Notes: generated by a model not told the origin, from the letters alone. DNA of 64,000 bases from an uncultured Alphaproteobacteria bacterium (GCA_945957365.1 CAMFKI010000002.1:124001-188000), one strand, 5' to 3'. Counted from the stretch's first letter, positions 17,808 to 32,463 are shown. Program-made: numbers and translations.

Positions 17808-17873
17808 ATGTGTTGAGCGTTTTCTTCGGTCCGGCGTTACCCTGAGCCGGTCGCTTGAACAGGGAGACAGCCC

Positions 17874-18146
17874 GTGAAACCCGTTCTCACGCTCGCAGCG
17901 CTTGTCGTCTGCCTCGCCACCCCCGCCTTCGCGGAAGACGCCTCCACCCCCTCGCGGCCGCAGGCTCCGTCGCAGGCGGAAGCCCAGCCCGTCACCCAGC
18001 TCGTCCTGCCCGCCGCCCTGCCGCATTCCACGCCGCCTGCCCCGCAGCCGGCGATGTCCTTGTCGGGCTCGGACGTGCCCATGCCGCGCGGACCCGCCGG
18101 CGGCGGCTGCCACCATGACGACGAGCAGGTCTACCTCACGAACTGA
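17874..18146 (+). CDS. small proline-rich secreted protein, 90 aa
   Basis: GTG 17874 follows AGGGAGA at good distance. The first 20 residues (MKPVLTLAALVVCLATPAFA) are a signal peptide cut at AFA-E. The mature chain of about 70 residues is rich in Pro, Ala, Gln and Ser and probably disordered, ending in GGGCHHDDEQ, a Cys-His-His-acidic cluster that could bind a metal. No family is recognised. It lies 66 bp after hisG but looks functionally separate. Confidence 0.6.
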   Translation: MKPVLTLAALVVCLATPAFAEDASTPSRPQAPSQAEAQPVTQLVLPAALPHSTPPAPQPAMSLSGSDVPMPRGPAGGGCHHDDEQVYLTN

Positions 18147-18175
18147 GCCTTATCCCAAGTCGGCCGGTTCCACAG

Positions 18176-18202
18176 CCCCTCCCGCGTGCCCCGCGGGAGG
18201 GG
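18176..18202. terminator. strong GC hairpin after the small secreted gene
   Basis: Perfect 11-bp stem CCCCTCCCGCG / CGCGGGAGGGG with a 5-nt loop. It is followed by TCTTGC rather than a T-run, so termination may be weak. Confidence 0.45.
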
Positions 18203-18284
18203 TCTTGCAATCCGGCCTTGAATTTGACCTAGACCCGACTTAGCGCCAAAGCTCGGACCCACAGGATCGAATCGGGAGACAGGA

Positions 18285-19493
18285 ATGCGGAATTTCAAAC
18301 TGGCGGCGGCGGCTCTTGCGGCCCTCGTGGCGGCAAGCGGCATGGCCCACGCGGCGGCCACCTGCGGCGACTCGGCGGCGGGCTTCGATGGCTTCATCAA
18401 GCAGTTCAGGACGGTGGCCGCTGCGGCAGGCGTCAATGCCAAGGGCCTTTCGGCGCTCGATGGCGTGCAGTACCAGCCGGGCATCATCAAGAAGGACCGG
18501 GCGCAGAGCGTGTTCTCGCTGTCCTTCATCGACTTCCAGAAGCGCATGATCACCGATGGCCGCATCAAGCAGGGCCAGGCGCTGCTGCAGCAGTACAAGC
18601 CGGTGTTCTCGGCGATCCAGCAGAAGTGGGGCGTTCCGGGCGAGGTCATCATCGCCTTCTGGGCCTTCGAGACCGACTTCGGCAAGAACATGGGCGACTT
18701 CGACACCATCTCCTCGCTCGCCACCCTGTCCTGGGACTGCCGCCGGCCGGACAAGTTCCGCGAGCAGCTGATCGGCGCGCTGATGCTCTACCAGAACGGC
18801 GACCTGCCGCGTGAGGACATGCGGGGCGCCTGGGCCGGCGAGATCGGCCACACCCAGTTCCTGCCCAAGGAATATTACGAGACCGCCGTCGACTTCGATG
18901 GCGATGGCCACCGCAATCTCCGGAAGTCGATTCCCGATGCCATGGCCTCGGCCGCCGCACTTCTGGTGAAGCACGGCTGGCAGGCCAACCAGCCCTGGCT
19001 CGACGAAGTGAAGCTCACCAAGGACCTGCCCTGGGACCAGGCCGACATCGCTATCCAGCTGCCGCGCAGCCAGTGGGTGAAGTGGGGCGTGGTCGGTGTC
19101 GACGGCAAGCTCAAGGCCGACAAGTTCCCGGCCTCGCTGCTCTTGCCCATGGGCAAGGATGGCCCGGCCTTCCTCGCCTATGACAACTTCACCACGGCGT
19201 ATCTCAAGTGGAACGAGTCGCTCGTCTACTCGCTCACCGCCGGCTACCTCGCCAACCGCATCGCGGGTGACGGGCCCTTCTATCCCGGCCGCGCGCCGGT
19301 GCAGTCGCTGTCCTACGACCAGATCAAGCAATTGCAGCAGATCCTCGAGTCGAAGGGCTATGACGTCGGCACCGTCGACGGCAAGCTCGGCAAGTCGACG
19401 CGTGACGCGGTGAAGCAGGAGCAGATCAAGATGGGCTGGCCTGCGGATTCCTATCCGACCGTGCCTTTCCTCGCGAAGCTGCAGAACGGCTGA
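18285..19493 (+). CDS. lytic murein transglycosylase (MltB family) with peptidoglycan-binding domain
   Basis: Periplasmic enzyme that cuts the glycan strand of peptidoglycan with formation of 1,6-anhydro ends. 402 residues: signal peptide to about residue 24 (no lipobox, so soluble), an SLT_2 domain with the catalytic-type Glu129 in AFWAFETDFGKNMG, GEIGHTQFLP and DFDGDGHRNL, then a C-terminal PG-binding domain (about 335-400: IKQLQQILESKGYDVGTVDG). It stands alone, with a hairpin upstream and a palindromic repeat downstream. Confidence 0.93.
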   Translation: MRNFKLAAAALAALVAASGMAHAAATCGDSAAGFDGFIKQFRTVAAAAGVNAKGLSALDGVQYQPGIIKKDRAQSVFSLSFIDFQKRMITDGRIKQGQALLQQYKPVFSAIQQKWGVPGEVIIAFWAFETDFGKNMGDFDTISSLATLSWDCRRPDKFREQLIGALMLYQNGDLPREDMRGAWAGEIGHTQFLPKEYYETAVDFDGDGHRNLRKSIPDAMASAAALLVKHGWQANQPWLDEVKLTKDLPWDQADIAIQLPRSQWVKWGVVGVDGKLKADKFPASLLLPMGKDGPAFLAYDNFTTAYLKWNESLVYSLTAGYLANRIAGDGPFYPGRAPVQSLSYDQIKQLQQILESKGYDVGTVDGKLGKSTRDAVKQEQIKMGWPADSYPTVPFLAKLQNG

Positions 19494-19518
19494 TATCCGA
19501 AGGGCAACTCCCCCAAAT

Positions 19519-19600
19519 CCCGTCACCCCAGCGAAAGCTGGGGCCCAGCTTTCTTTGTGGCAACAAGGCTGGGTGCCAGCTTTCGCTGGCATGACGGGGA
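19519..19600. repeat. dispersed palindromic intergenic repeat, copy 2
   Basis: Same architecture as copy 1 at 14345: CGTCACCCCAGCGAAAGCTG at the left mirrored by CAGCTTTCGCTGGCATGACG at the right, with GGCCCAGC / GCTGGGTG inside. It sits between two convergent genes, where it could form a bidirectional terminator. Confidence 0.85.
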
Positions 19601-19635
19601 TAGTCATTGTGAGGGCCGGAGGATGAGGGCCCTGT

Positions 19636-20844
19636 TTACTCCCGCCGCAGCGCCTCGATCGGGTCGAGCTGTGCGGCGCGGCGTGCCGGGAAATAGCCGA
19701 AGATCACCCCGATCAGCGCCGACACCGCGAAGGCCAGCGCGATCACCCTGAGGTCGGCGGTGAAAGGCACGCCCATCGCCAGCGCTCCGCCGGCTGCCAG
19801 CCCGAGCCCGATGACGATGCCGATGATGCCGCCGAACAGCGCCAGCACCACGGCTTCGACCAGGAACTGCGTCAGCACCTGGCGTTCCAGCGCGCCGATG
19901 GCAAGCCTGATGCCGATCTCGCGCGTGCGCTCGGTCACCGACACGAGCATGATGTTCATGATGCCGATGCCGCCCACCAGCAGCGACACGGCGGCCACCG
20001 CGCCAAGAAGCCCGGTCAGGATCGTCGTCGTCGAGGCCATGGTGGCGAGGATCTGCGTCAGGTCGCGGATGGTGAAGTCGTCTTCCTCGCCCGGCACGAT
20101 GCGGCGGCGTTCGCGCAGCACGTCCTCGGCATCGCGCTGCACGCGCGCAATGTCGGCGGCCTCCCTCACCGAGATCGAGATGGTGCCGATCCGGGTGTTG
20201 CCGGCGATGCGGCGGTGATAGGTGCGCAGCGGCAGCACCACGATCGCGTCCTGGTCGGTGCCGAAGGCAGACTGGCCCTTGGCCGCCATCCGCCCGATCA
20301 CCTCGCAGGAGAAATTGCCGATGCGCAGCCGCTCGCCGATCGGGTCCTGGCCGGCGAAGAGCTCATGGGTGATGGTGTCGCCGATGACGCAGACCGAGGT
20401 GCCGGCGCGCAGCTCGCTGTCGGAGAACACGCGGCCGTCCTCCAGCGTCCAGTCCTGCACCGTGAACCAGTCGGAATTGGTGCCGGTCACCGTGGTGTCG
20501 TAGTTCAGCGCCCCGAACACCACCTTCATCTGCTTCTGCGCGGTGGGGGCGACGCCGCGGATGCCGGAGAGATCGTTCTGCAGCGCCGTCACGTCGCGCT
20601 CGTCGAAGGAACGCGCATCGGTCGAGCTGCCGGGGCCGAAGGTCGCCTGGCCCGGACGCACGATCAGCATGTTGGAGCCGAGTTTCGAAAGGTTCTCCTG
20701 CACCTTGCTGGAGGCGCCATTGCCCAGCGTCACCATGGCGATGACGGCGCCCACGCCGATGACGATGCCGAGCAGCGTCAGGACCGAGCGCAGCACGTTG
20801 CGCCGGATCGACGACATGGCGAGCTTCACCGTCTCCCACAGCAT
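19636..20844 (-). CDS. MacB-type ABC transporter permease
   Basis: 402 residues with the four-helix FtsX/MacB topology: a first helix after MLWETVKLAMSSIRRNVLRS, a periplasmic domain of about 200 residues, then three helices, with GGIGIMNIMLVSVTERTREIG read at about residues 293-313 and the end PARRAAQLDPIEALR. Such permeases couple ATP hydrolysis to export of periplasmic substrates through an outer-membrane channel. ATG 20844 overlaps the ATPase stop by one base. The ATPase is a separate protein here, whereas E. coli MacB is a fusion. No outer-membrane channel gene is in the window. Confidence 0.92.
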   Translation of the reverse strand: MLWETVKLAMSSIRRNVLRSVLTLLGIVIGVGAVIAMVTLGNGASSKVQENLSKLGSNMLIVRPGQATFGPGSSTDARSFDERDVTALQNDLSGIRGVAPTAQKQMKVVFGALNYDTTVTGTNSDWFTVQDWTLEDGRVFSDSELRAGTSVCVIGDTITHELFAGQDPIGERLRIGNFSCEVIGRMAAKGQSAFGTDQDAIVVLPLRTYHRRIAGNTRIGTISISVREAADIARVQRDAEDVLRERRRIVPGEEDDFTIRDLTQILATMASTTTILTGLLGAVAAVSLLVGGIGIMNIMLVSVTERTREIGIRLAIGALERQVLTQFLVEAVVLALFGGIIGIVIGLGLAAGGALAMGVPFTADLRVIALAFAVSALIGVIFGYFPARRAAQLDPIEALRRE

Positions 20845-21548
20845 CAGGCGGCCGCCTTGTGATCGTCGCTGGCGATGTGGCCGTCGACGAAGCGGACGAT
20901 GCGGTGGGCATGCGCCGCCATGTCGGGCTCGTGCGTCACCATCACGACGGTGATGCCGCGCTCCTCGTTCAGCCGCGCGATGAGGTCCATGATCTCCTCG
21001 CTGCGCTGCGAGTCGAGGTTGCCCGTGGGCTCGTCGGCGAGCAGCAGCAGCGGGTCGGTCACGATGGCCCGCGCAATCGCCACGCGCTGCTGCTGGCCGC
21101 CCGACAATTCGCCCGGCGTGTGATGCTCGCGTCCCTCGAGGCCGACGAGATGCAGCGCCTCGATGGCGCGCTCGCGGCGCTCGCGCCGGCCGGTGCCGCG
21201 ATAGATCAGCGGCAGTTCGACGTTCTCGATGGCGGTGGTGCGGTTCAGCAGGTTGAAGCCCTGGAACACGAAGCCGATGAAGTTGCGGCGCAGCAGCGCG
21301 CGCTGGTCCTGCGTCAGGTCATTCACCTCGACGCCGAGAAAGCGGAAGATGCCGCCCGTCGGCCGGTCGAGGCAGCCGATGATGTTCATGGCGGTCGACT
21401 TGCCAGACCCCGAAGGCCCCATGATCGCGATGAACTCGCCACGCGCGATGGCGAGGTCGACGCCCGCCAGCGCGCGCACCAGCCCGCCGCCCGCGCCATA
21501 GAAGCGCGTGACGTTGCTGAAGGAAACGAGTGGCGCCTCGCCGCTCAC
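20844..21548 (-). CDS. MacB/LolD-type ABC transporter ATPase
   Basis: 234 residues starting with GTG 21548 (GTGA overlap with the fusion-protein gene). Walker A GPSGSGKST (about residues 44-52), signature LSGGQQQRVAIARAI (about 148-162), and Walker B LLLADEPTGNLD are all intact. Energises the MacB-type permease encoded next to it. Cytoplasmic face of the inner membrane. Confidence 0.93.
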   Translation of the reverse strand: MSGEAPLVSFSNVTRFYGAGGGLVRALAGVDLAIARGEFIAIMGPSGSGKSTAMNIIGCLDRPTGGIFRFLGVEVNDLTQDQRALLRRNFIGFVFQGFNLLNRTTAIENVELPLIYRGTGRRERRERAIEALHLVGLEGREHHTPGELSGGQQQRVAIARAIVTDPLLLLADEPTGNLDSQRSEEIMDLIARLNEERGITVVMVTHEPDMAAHAHRIVRFVDGHIASDDHKAAA

Positions 21549-22819
21549 GAGCCCGCGGCCCGCGAGGCGACGATGACCTCGTCGCCGGCCTTCAGATCGC
21601 CGGAGATGACCTGCGTGTCCTTGCCGTCGGAAACGCCCACATGTAGCGTCACCGCGTGGGGTGCGCCATCCCTCAGCACGTAGGCGGTGCGTTCGCCGTC
21701 AGCGCCGGGCGCTGTGCCGCGCTGCTGCGGCGGAATGCGCGGGATGAACAGGTTCATCACGCTGAAGCCCTGCGACTTCTGTTCCTTGGGTGGCGCATAG
21801 CGCAAGGCCGCGTTGGGCACGGCGAGCGCGTCCGGCACTTCCTGCACCACGATCTGCGCCGTTGCCGTCATGCCCGGGCGCAGCAGCAGCGCGCTGTTGT
21901 CCACCGTCAGCACGGCCTTGTAGGTCACCACGTTGTCGGTGACCTTCGGCGAGTATTCGATGGTGTCGATCACCGCGGGGAAGGCGCGGCCGGGATAGGC
22001 GTCGACGGTGAAGGTGGCCTTCTGGCCTTCCTTCACCGCGCCGATGTCGGCTTCGTCGACGTCGGCCTCGAGCTGCATGTGGGTCAGGTCTTCGGCCAGG
22101 ATGAACAGCACCGGCGCCTGGAACGAGGACGCCACCGTCTGCCCGGGCTCGGCGGCGCGCTTCAGCACGATGCCGTTGACCGGCGACAGGATGCGCGTCT
22201 TGGTCAGGTCGGACTGGCTCATCGCGAGATCGGCCAGCGCCACGTCGATGTCGGCCTGCGCCGCCACCACGCCGGCCTCGGCGCGCGACTGTTCGGCCCG
22301 CGCGGTGTCGAGATCCTGGGTGGAGGCGACGCCGCGGTTCGTCAGCTTCTGCGAGCGGTCGAAGATGAGCTGCTTCTCGGCCAGCGTTGCCTTGGCATCG
22401 GCGAGGCGGGCCTGCGTCGCGGCCACCGAAGCCTTGTCATGGGCGATCTCGGCCTGCAGTCGCTCGGCGTCGAGTTCGGCCAGCACGTCGCCCTTCCGGA
22501 CGATGCTGTTGGCCTTCACGTTCACCACGCGGATCACGCCCGAGCGCTCGCTCGACACCTCGACCTCGGTGGTGGGCTGGATGTTGCCGGTGGCCTGCAC
22601 CTTCACGACGATGGTCTTGGTTTCCGCCGTTGCGGTGTCATAGGTGATGGCCTTGCCGCCGGACTGGCCGGCGACCGCCCACCAGGCGATGCCGGCGGCG
22701 GCCAGCGCCAGCAGCGCCACCCAGGTGAGGCGGCGGCGCAGCCGGCCGCGCCTGCTCTTGCGGTCGAGGCCCAGCATGGCCTCGATTTCGGCGGGGCCGG
22801 GGGGTGTCTGAATGTTCAT
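21545..22819 (-). CDS. MacA-type periplasmic adaptor (HlyD family)
   Basis: 424 residues from ATG 22819; a TTG three codons upstream (22828) is also possible and neither has a clear ribosome site. One N-terminal membrane anchor (LTWVALLALAAAGIAWWAVAG), then a biotinyl-lipoyl-like domain split around a coiled-coil hairpin (about residues 105-210, AEIAHDKASVAATQARLADA and following), and a beta-barrel domain. It bridges the inner-membrane MacB-type transporter to an outer-membrane channel. The order adaptor-ATPase-permease with overlapping ends shows one operon. Substrate unknown: drug, toxin or lipid. Confidence 0.92.
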   Translation of the reverse strand: MNIQTPPGPAEIEAMLGLDRKSRRGRLRRRLTWVALLALAAAGIAWWAVAGQSGGKAITYDTATAETKTIVVKVQATGNIQPTTEVEVSSERSGVIRVVNVKANSIVRKGDVLAELDAERLQAEIAHDKASVAATQARLADAKATLAEKQLIFDRSQKLTNRGVASTQDLDTARAEQSRAEAGVVAAQADIDVALADLAMSQSDLTKTRILSPVNGIVLKRAAEPGQTVASSFQAPVLFILAEDLTHMQLEADVDEADIGAVKEGQKATFTVDAYPGRAFPAVIDTIEYSPKVTDNVVTYKAVLTVDNSALLLRPGMTATAQIVVQEVPDALAVPNAALRYAPPKEQKSQGFSVMNLFIPRIPPQQRGTAPGADGERTAYVLRDGAPHAVTLHVGVSDGKDTQVISGDLKAGDEVIVASRAAGS

Positions 22820-22919
22820 CTGGTCCAAGCTCGTGGGGATTCAATGGCTAGACGGAAATCACGGCGCAAATCCGGCGACCCGGATTTGAAAAATCTGCAA
22901 CGCCTGATATGACCCCGCC

Positions 22920-23714
22920 ATGACCGATATCAAGTTCGAATCCGCTCCCGACGGCACGCCCATCGCCTATCGCCTCGATGGAAAGGACGATCTCGGCCGC
23001 TGCGGCTTCGTCTGGCTGGGCGGCTACAAGTCCGACATGACGGGCTCCAAGGCCGAGACGCTGGCCGCACTGGCGCGCGAGACCCGCCGTCCCTGCCTGC
23101 GCTTCGATTACTCCGGCCACGGTGCATCGGGCGGGCTTTTCGTCGACGGCACGATCTCGAAATGGCTGGAGCAGTCGCTCCACCTTGTGCTCACCCACGG
23201 CAAGGGGCCGCGCATCCTCGTCGGCTCGTCGATGGGCGGCTGGCTCGCCCTCTTGCTCTACCGCCACCTGCAGCGCGCCAACCCGCCGGCGGCGCGCCGC
23301 ATCATGGGCCTCGTCCTGCTCGCGCCCGCCGCCGACATGACGGCGGACCTGATGTGGGACGCATTCCCCGACGCGGTGCGCCGCGAGATGACCGAGAAGG
23401 GCGTGTGGCTGCGCCCTTCTGAATATGGCGAGCCCTATGCCATCACCCGCCGCCTGATCGAGGATGGCCGCCGTCACCTGATGCTGCACGAGGGCCTCGA
23501 CGTGACCTGCCCCGTCCGAATCCTGCAGGGCGAGGCGGATACCGACGTGCCGGCCGCCCACGCCGTCAAGCTGTTCGGCGCGCTGCGCGGAGCGGACGTG
23601 ACGCTCACCCTCGTCAAGGGCGGCGATCACCGCCTGTCGACGCCAGGCAATCTCGCCCTGCTGCGCGAAACCGTGCTGCGGCTTTCGGAGCGGGCGGAAG
23701 GAATGAACATCTAG
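22920..23714 (+). CDS. alpha/beta hydrolase, ABHD10-like
   Basis: 264 residues, no signal peptide. Nucleophile elbow GSSMGG (Ser104), acid in QGEADTDVP, and histidine in KGGDHRLS near the C-terminus make a complete triad. The N-terminal WLGGYKSDMTGSKAE segment matches the style of the ABHD10/BPHL branch, whose mitochondrial member removes acyl groups from thioesters or acyl glucuronides; that activity is inference here. It is transcribed away from the macA-type gene and stands alone. Confidence 0.85.
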   Translation: MTDIKFESAPDGTPIAYRLDGKDDLGRCGFVWLGGYKSDMTGSKAETLAALARETRRPCLRFDYSGHGASGGLFVDGTISKWLEQSLHLVLTHGKGPRILVGSSMGGWLALLLYRHLQRANPPAARRIMGLVLLAPAADMTADLMWDAFPDAVRREMTEKGVWLRPSEYGEPYAITRRLIEDGRRHLMLHEGLDVTCPVRILQGEADTDVPAAHAVKLFGALRGADVTLTLVKGGDHRLSTPGNLALLRETVLRLSERAEGMNI

Positions 23715-23884
23715 CACTTGCCCGAGCCCCCGCCGTCCGCAGCGGCCGCGTGCGGGACAACCGGAGGGGGCAGGGCGAGCGGCAGCCTCCGGTATTGCAG
23801 GGACTTCGTAGATACACGTAGAAAATGTGTCGACGGTCTCAAATGTCAGTTGTATGTTTACTATATAACTTGCGTGAGGGACAC

Positions 23885-24223
23885 ATGGCTCAGCGGAGCG
23901 ATTTCGTAACCTTCTTTGCGGAAGTTCTCGACGATGCCGGCCATCGCATCCACATCGGCTGCATCATGGCGGCAGGCCGTGACTGGATCGAGGTCAGCCT
24001 GCCCGAGCAGACCCAGCTTGCGGGCAAGATCAAGGTGCGCTTCCTGCCCTCCCTGATCGAGCACGACGTCATCGCCAGCTGGCGCGACAGCGACCGGGTC
24101 GGGCTCACCTACCGCAATGGCGGTCCGCCGGAAGACCATTTCGCCGGCGTTCCGGGACTGACCGATCCGCGCCCGGCCGATCTCAAGAAGCGGGCCTCGC
24201 ACGCCTGGGTCCTGTCGCGCTAG
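23885..24223 (+). CDS. hypothetical protein, 112 aa
   Basis: ATG 23885 has GAGGGA 5 nt upstream; the in-frame ATG at 23825 lies in the AT-rich leader and is less likely. The chain has alternating hydrophobic strands (IHIGCIMAAGRDWIEVSL, GKIKVRFLPSL, VGLTYRNGG) that look like a small beta-barrel, comparable in size to a PilZ domain, but the RxxxR and DxSxxG motifs of c-di-GMP binding are absent. Not assigned. It converges on the HD-GYP gene with an 18-bp gap. Confidence 0.65.
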   Translation: MAQRSDFVTFFAEVLDDAGHRIHIGCIMAAGRDWIEVSLPEQTQLAGKIKVRFLPSLIEHDVIASWRDSDRVGLTYRNGGPPEDHFAGVPGLTDPRPADLKKRASHAWVLSR

Positions 24224-24241
24224 GCTGCCGGCTCCACGCCG

Positions 24242-25294
24242 CTAGATGGCGTTGACGACCATGCCGGAGGGGTCGGCGTATTTCTCCCGGATCTCGAGGA
24301 AGTCCGGCAGGAGCTTGGCGAAGTCGGACACCAATGCGGGATCGAAGGCCCGTCCCGCTTCGCCCGTGATGTAGTCGTAGGCGTCCTCCGGCTTCCAGGT
24401 CTTCTTGTTGATGCCGGCGCTCGTCAGCGTGTCGAAGGTATCGCAGATCGCCGCGATCCGGCCCTCGATCGGGATGTCGAGGCCCGCCAGGCCCTTGGGA
24501 TAGCCGCTGCCGTCCCAGCGCTCGTGATGGGTCAGTGCGATGCTGCGCGCCAGTGCCAGCAGGTCGGACTCGTCCTTGCCGATGATCTCGGGCCCGATCA
24601 GCGTGTGCAGCTCCATCACCGTCTGCTCGGATTCGTCGAGCTTGCCGCGCTTCAGCAGGATGTGGTCGGGGATGCCGATCTTGCCGATGTCGTGCATCGT
24701 GGCGGCCAGCAGCAGCAGCTCCGCCGTGGCCGCCGGAAGCCCTGCCGCCAGCCCCAGCCGGCGGCAATACTGGCTCATGCGGACGATGTGCATGCCATTC
24801 TCGTTGTCGCGGTATTCCCCCGCACGGGCGAGCCGCTGCACCACCTGCAGCCGCGTTTTCTCGAGTTCCAGCGTGCGTTCGCGCACCAGCCGGTCGAGCG
24901 CCAGGGTCTGGTTGTGCAGTTCGAGGTGGACCCGCACCCGCTGCAGCATGATCGCGGGATGAGACGGCTTATGCAGGTAGTCGACGGCGCCCAGCTTCAG
25001 CCCCTGCTCCTCGTTCGCGACGTCGGTCAGCGCCGTGAGGAAGATCACGGGAATGTCCCTCGTCCGCAGGTCCGCCTTGAGGCGGCGGCACACTTCGTAG
25101 CCGTCCATGCCGGGCATCATCACGTCGAGCAGGATGAGGCTCGGCTGCGGCGTGCCCTGCGCCGCCGCCAGTGCGTCGGGACCATTCATCGCGAAGGTGA
25201 CCCGGTAGTCCTCGCCGAGGATCCCCGCCATGAGGGAGATGTTGTCCGCCACGTCATCGACGACGAGTATGGTCTCACGCTTGGGGTCGGTCAT
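24242..25294 (-). CDS. response regulator with HD-GYP c-di-GMP phosphodiesterase domain
   Basis: 350 residues from ATG 25294. Receiver domain with phospho-acceptor Asp57 in LILLDVMMP and a conserved Lys in YLHKPS. The HD-GYP domain has HDIGK (His201-Asp202), THHERWDGSGYPKGL (GYP at 264-266) and a later CDTFDTLT, so the full catalytic set is present, and it should hydrolyse c-di-GMP. It starts 13 bp after the hybrid kinase stop, so the kinase is its evident partner. No output DNA-binding domain. Confidence 0.95.
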   Translation of the reverse strand: MTDPKRETILVVDDVADNISLMAGILGEDYRVTFAMNGPDALAAAQGTPQPSLILLDVMMPGMDGYEVCRRLKADLRTRDIPVIFLTALTDVANEEQGLKLGAVDYLHKPSHPAIMLQRVRVHLELHNQTLALDRLVRERTLELEKTRLQVVQRLARAGEYRDNENGMHIVRMSQYCRRLGLAAGLPAATAELLLLAATMHDIGKIGIPDHILLKRGKLDESEQTVMELHTLIGPEIIGKDESDLLALARSIALTHHERWDGSGYPKGLAGLDIPIEGRIAAICDTFDTLTSAGINKKTWKPEDAYDYITGEAGRAFDPALVSDFAKLLPDFLEIREKYADPSGMVVNAI

Positions 25295-25307
25295 GTCTGC
25301 CTCGAGT

Positions 25308-29876
<4,569 letters not shown>

Positions 29877-29967
29877 GTTGACGCGCGCTCACCGCCTTAC
29901 CTGCTTACGTTGTATCCCAATTGTCGCGTGCACGCCAGACGCCGGAACAAGTTTGCAGGAAGATTTT

Positions 29968-29981
29968 CAGATAATTATCTG
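29968..29981. promoter_or_regulatory. perfect 14-bp palindrome upstream of the hybrid kinase
   Basis: CAGATAATTATCTG, fully self-complementary, about 90 bp before the kinase start in an AT-rich stretch. Candidate operator for the signalling operon; no known motif is matched. Confidence 0.4.
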
Positions 29982-30046
29982 TAGGAAACTACTCTTTCGC
30001 GGAGTCTGGCAATCTCCGCTTGCGCAAGTGTAAGTTGCGATATCGA

Positions 30047-30066
30047 ATTGCACTCCTTGGTGCAAT
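30047..30066 (-). promoter_or_regulatory. hairpin with a Shine-Dalgarno-like loop
   Basis: On the minus strand ATTGCAC and GTGCAAT (7-bp arms) enclose CAAGGA. It lies just past the small gene at 30079 and upstream of the kinase. No start codon at usual distance was found, so a terminator or processing site is as likely as translational control. Confidence 0.3.
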
Positions 30067-30078
30067 CTCGAGGGCCCG

Positions 30079-30291
30079 TCAGGACGGCCTGTCCAGCCGT
30101 CCGTTCATGCCGCCGGCAGCAACACCGCCGCAGGCCGAGACGGCCTCGACCACGGCATTGCGGATCAAGCTTGCCTGAATATCCGGTCGCAATGCGCAGT
30201 AATGCCGACAATAGGCCTCGACATCCACCTCCTGCCCGCCCTCGACGTCGGAGCGGACGGCGTCCCAGATCAATGGCACGATGTGGCGCAT
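30079..30291 (-). CDS. small hypothetical protein, 70 aa
   Basis: ATG 30291 has GGAGG 5 nt upstream. Residues 1-50 look helical, with three Cys (YCRHYCAL and SACGG), and the chain ends in a Gly-rich tail. Not recognised. It is on the same strand as the hybrid kinase, 202 bp upstream, and could be the first gene of that unit. Confidence 0.45.
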   Translation of the reverse strand: MRHIVPLIWDAVRSDVEGGQEVDVEAYCRHYCALRPDIQASLIRNAVVEAVSACGGVAAGGMNGRLDRPS

Positions 30292-30482
30292 GAAGCCTCC
30301 ACCCCGGCACCCGGTGCCGCGAGGACCTTGCTTAGCTGATCAATAAGGGAGGCAGGCAAGGCGATCCACTCACTTGAAATTGTGCAATGGAGGCGTTTGC
30401 GCGCGTGCAATGCGCCTGATGGTCTCTAACGCGACAGGGGCGAGCCGGGTTCCCCGCCATGCCGCTTCCGAAGCGCGCGCCG

Positions 30483-31348
30483 CTATTTTGCGAGGGCCCG
30501 GGCCAGCGCGGCGAGGCCTTCGCGATAGTTCCGGTAACTCAGCCGCACCCCGAGCTCCGTCGTCATGCGGGCATTCGAGACGCGCTTCGAATCGGCATAG
30601 AAGCTCCGCGCCATGGGCGACAGGCTGGCCTCCGCGAAGGCCACGTCTGGCGGCACCGGCAGGCCGAGCAGCCGCGCGCCAAATTCCACCACGTCCTGCG
30701 GCGGGCAGGGCTCGTCGTCGCAGACGTTATAGGCGCGCCCCGGATTGGGATGGGCGATCGAGGCTTCCAGCGTGTTGGCGATGTCCTCGACATGGATGCG
30801 GCTGAAGATCTGGCCCGGCTTGATCACCCGCTTCGCCGACCCGTCGAGCAGCGAGACGAGCTGGTTGCGCCCCGGCCCGTAGATGCCGGCCAGCCGGAAG
30901 ATCATCACCGGCAGCGCGTGTTCCCGCCACAGGTCCAGCCACTGCGTTTCCGCCGCAAGCCGCTTGCGGCCGCGCTCGGTGTTGGGCGTGAGGGGGGTTT
31001 CCTCGGTGACCACGCCGCCGCCGTGATCGCCATAGACGCCGGTGGTCGACAGATAGGCGACCCACGCGAACTGTGCGGCGCGGGCCGCGAAGTCGCGGGC
31101 ATTGTGGCGCAGCACCGGGTCGCCGTCATCGCCCGGCGGGGCCGAGACGACGACGTGGGTGACGCCGTCGAATGCAGCCGCGGGCAGCGCTTGCGTGCCA
31201 TCGAAGACGAGGCCGCGATAGCCGAGCGCGGCGATGGCCGCGGCGCCGGCCGCGCTGCGGCTGGTGGCGCTCACCGTCCAGCCCCGGCGCGCCAGCCGGT
31301 CCGCCAGCACCCGGGCCGAAAAGCCCAGACCGAAGAAGAGAATGTGGT

Positions 31349-31352
<4 letters not shown>
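30483..31352 (-). CDS. NAD-dependent epimerase/dehydratase-like (YeeZ-type) protein
   Basis: 289 residues from ATG 31352 (ATGA overlap with queG). The N-terminus ILFFGLGFSARVLA is a modified Rossmann GxGxxA-type nucleotide site; STTGVYGDHGG carries the Tyr region of extended SDR proteins, and RLAGIYGPGRNQL and YNVCDDEP follow the YeeZ-like layout. It lacks a clear YxxxK, so it may be an atypical or non-catalytic SDR. It is coupled to queG and a GST, a grouping without obvious pathway logic. Confidence 0.85.
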
Positions 31353-32461
<1,109 letters not shown>

Positions 32462-32463
32462 GG

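Noticed and set aside
18240..19607. 455-codon minus-strand frame over the lytic transglycosylase
   Set aside because: Shadow; its first residues (MPAKAGTQ, PAFAGVTG) are the usual translation of the intergenic palindromic repeat.
29975..30310. Minus-strand frame ending in a coiled-coil-like tail (LTLAQAEIARLRERV)
   Set aside because: No start codon at a usable distance from the nearby AAGGAG, and the upstream part reads as a shadow of the 30079 gene. Kept only as a remark in the findings.
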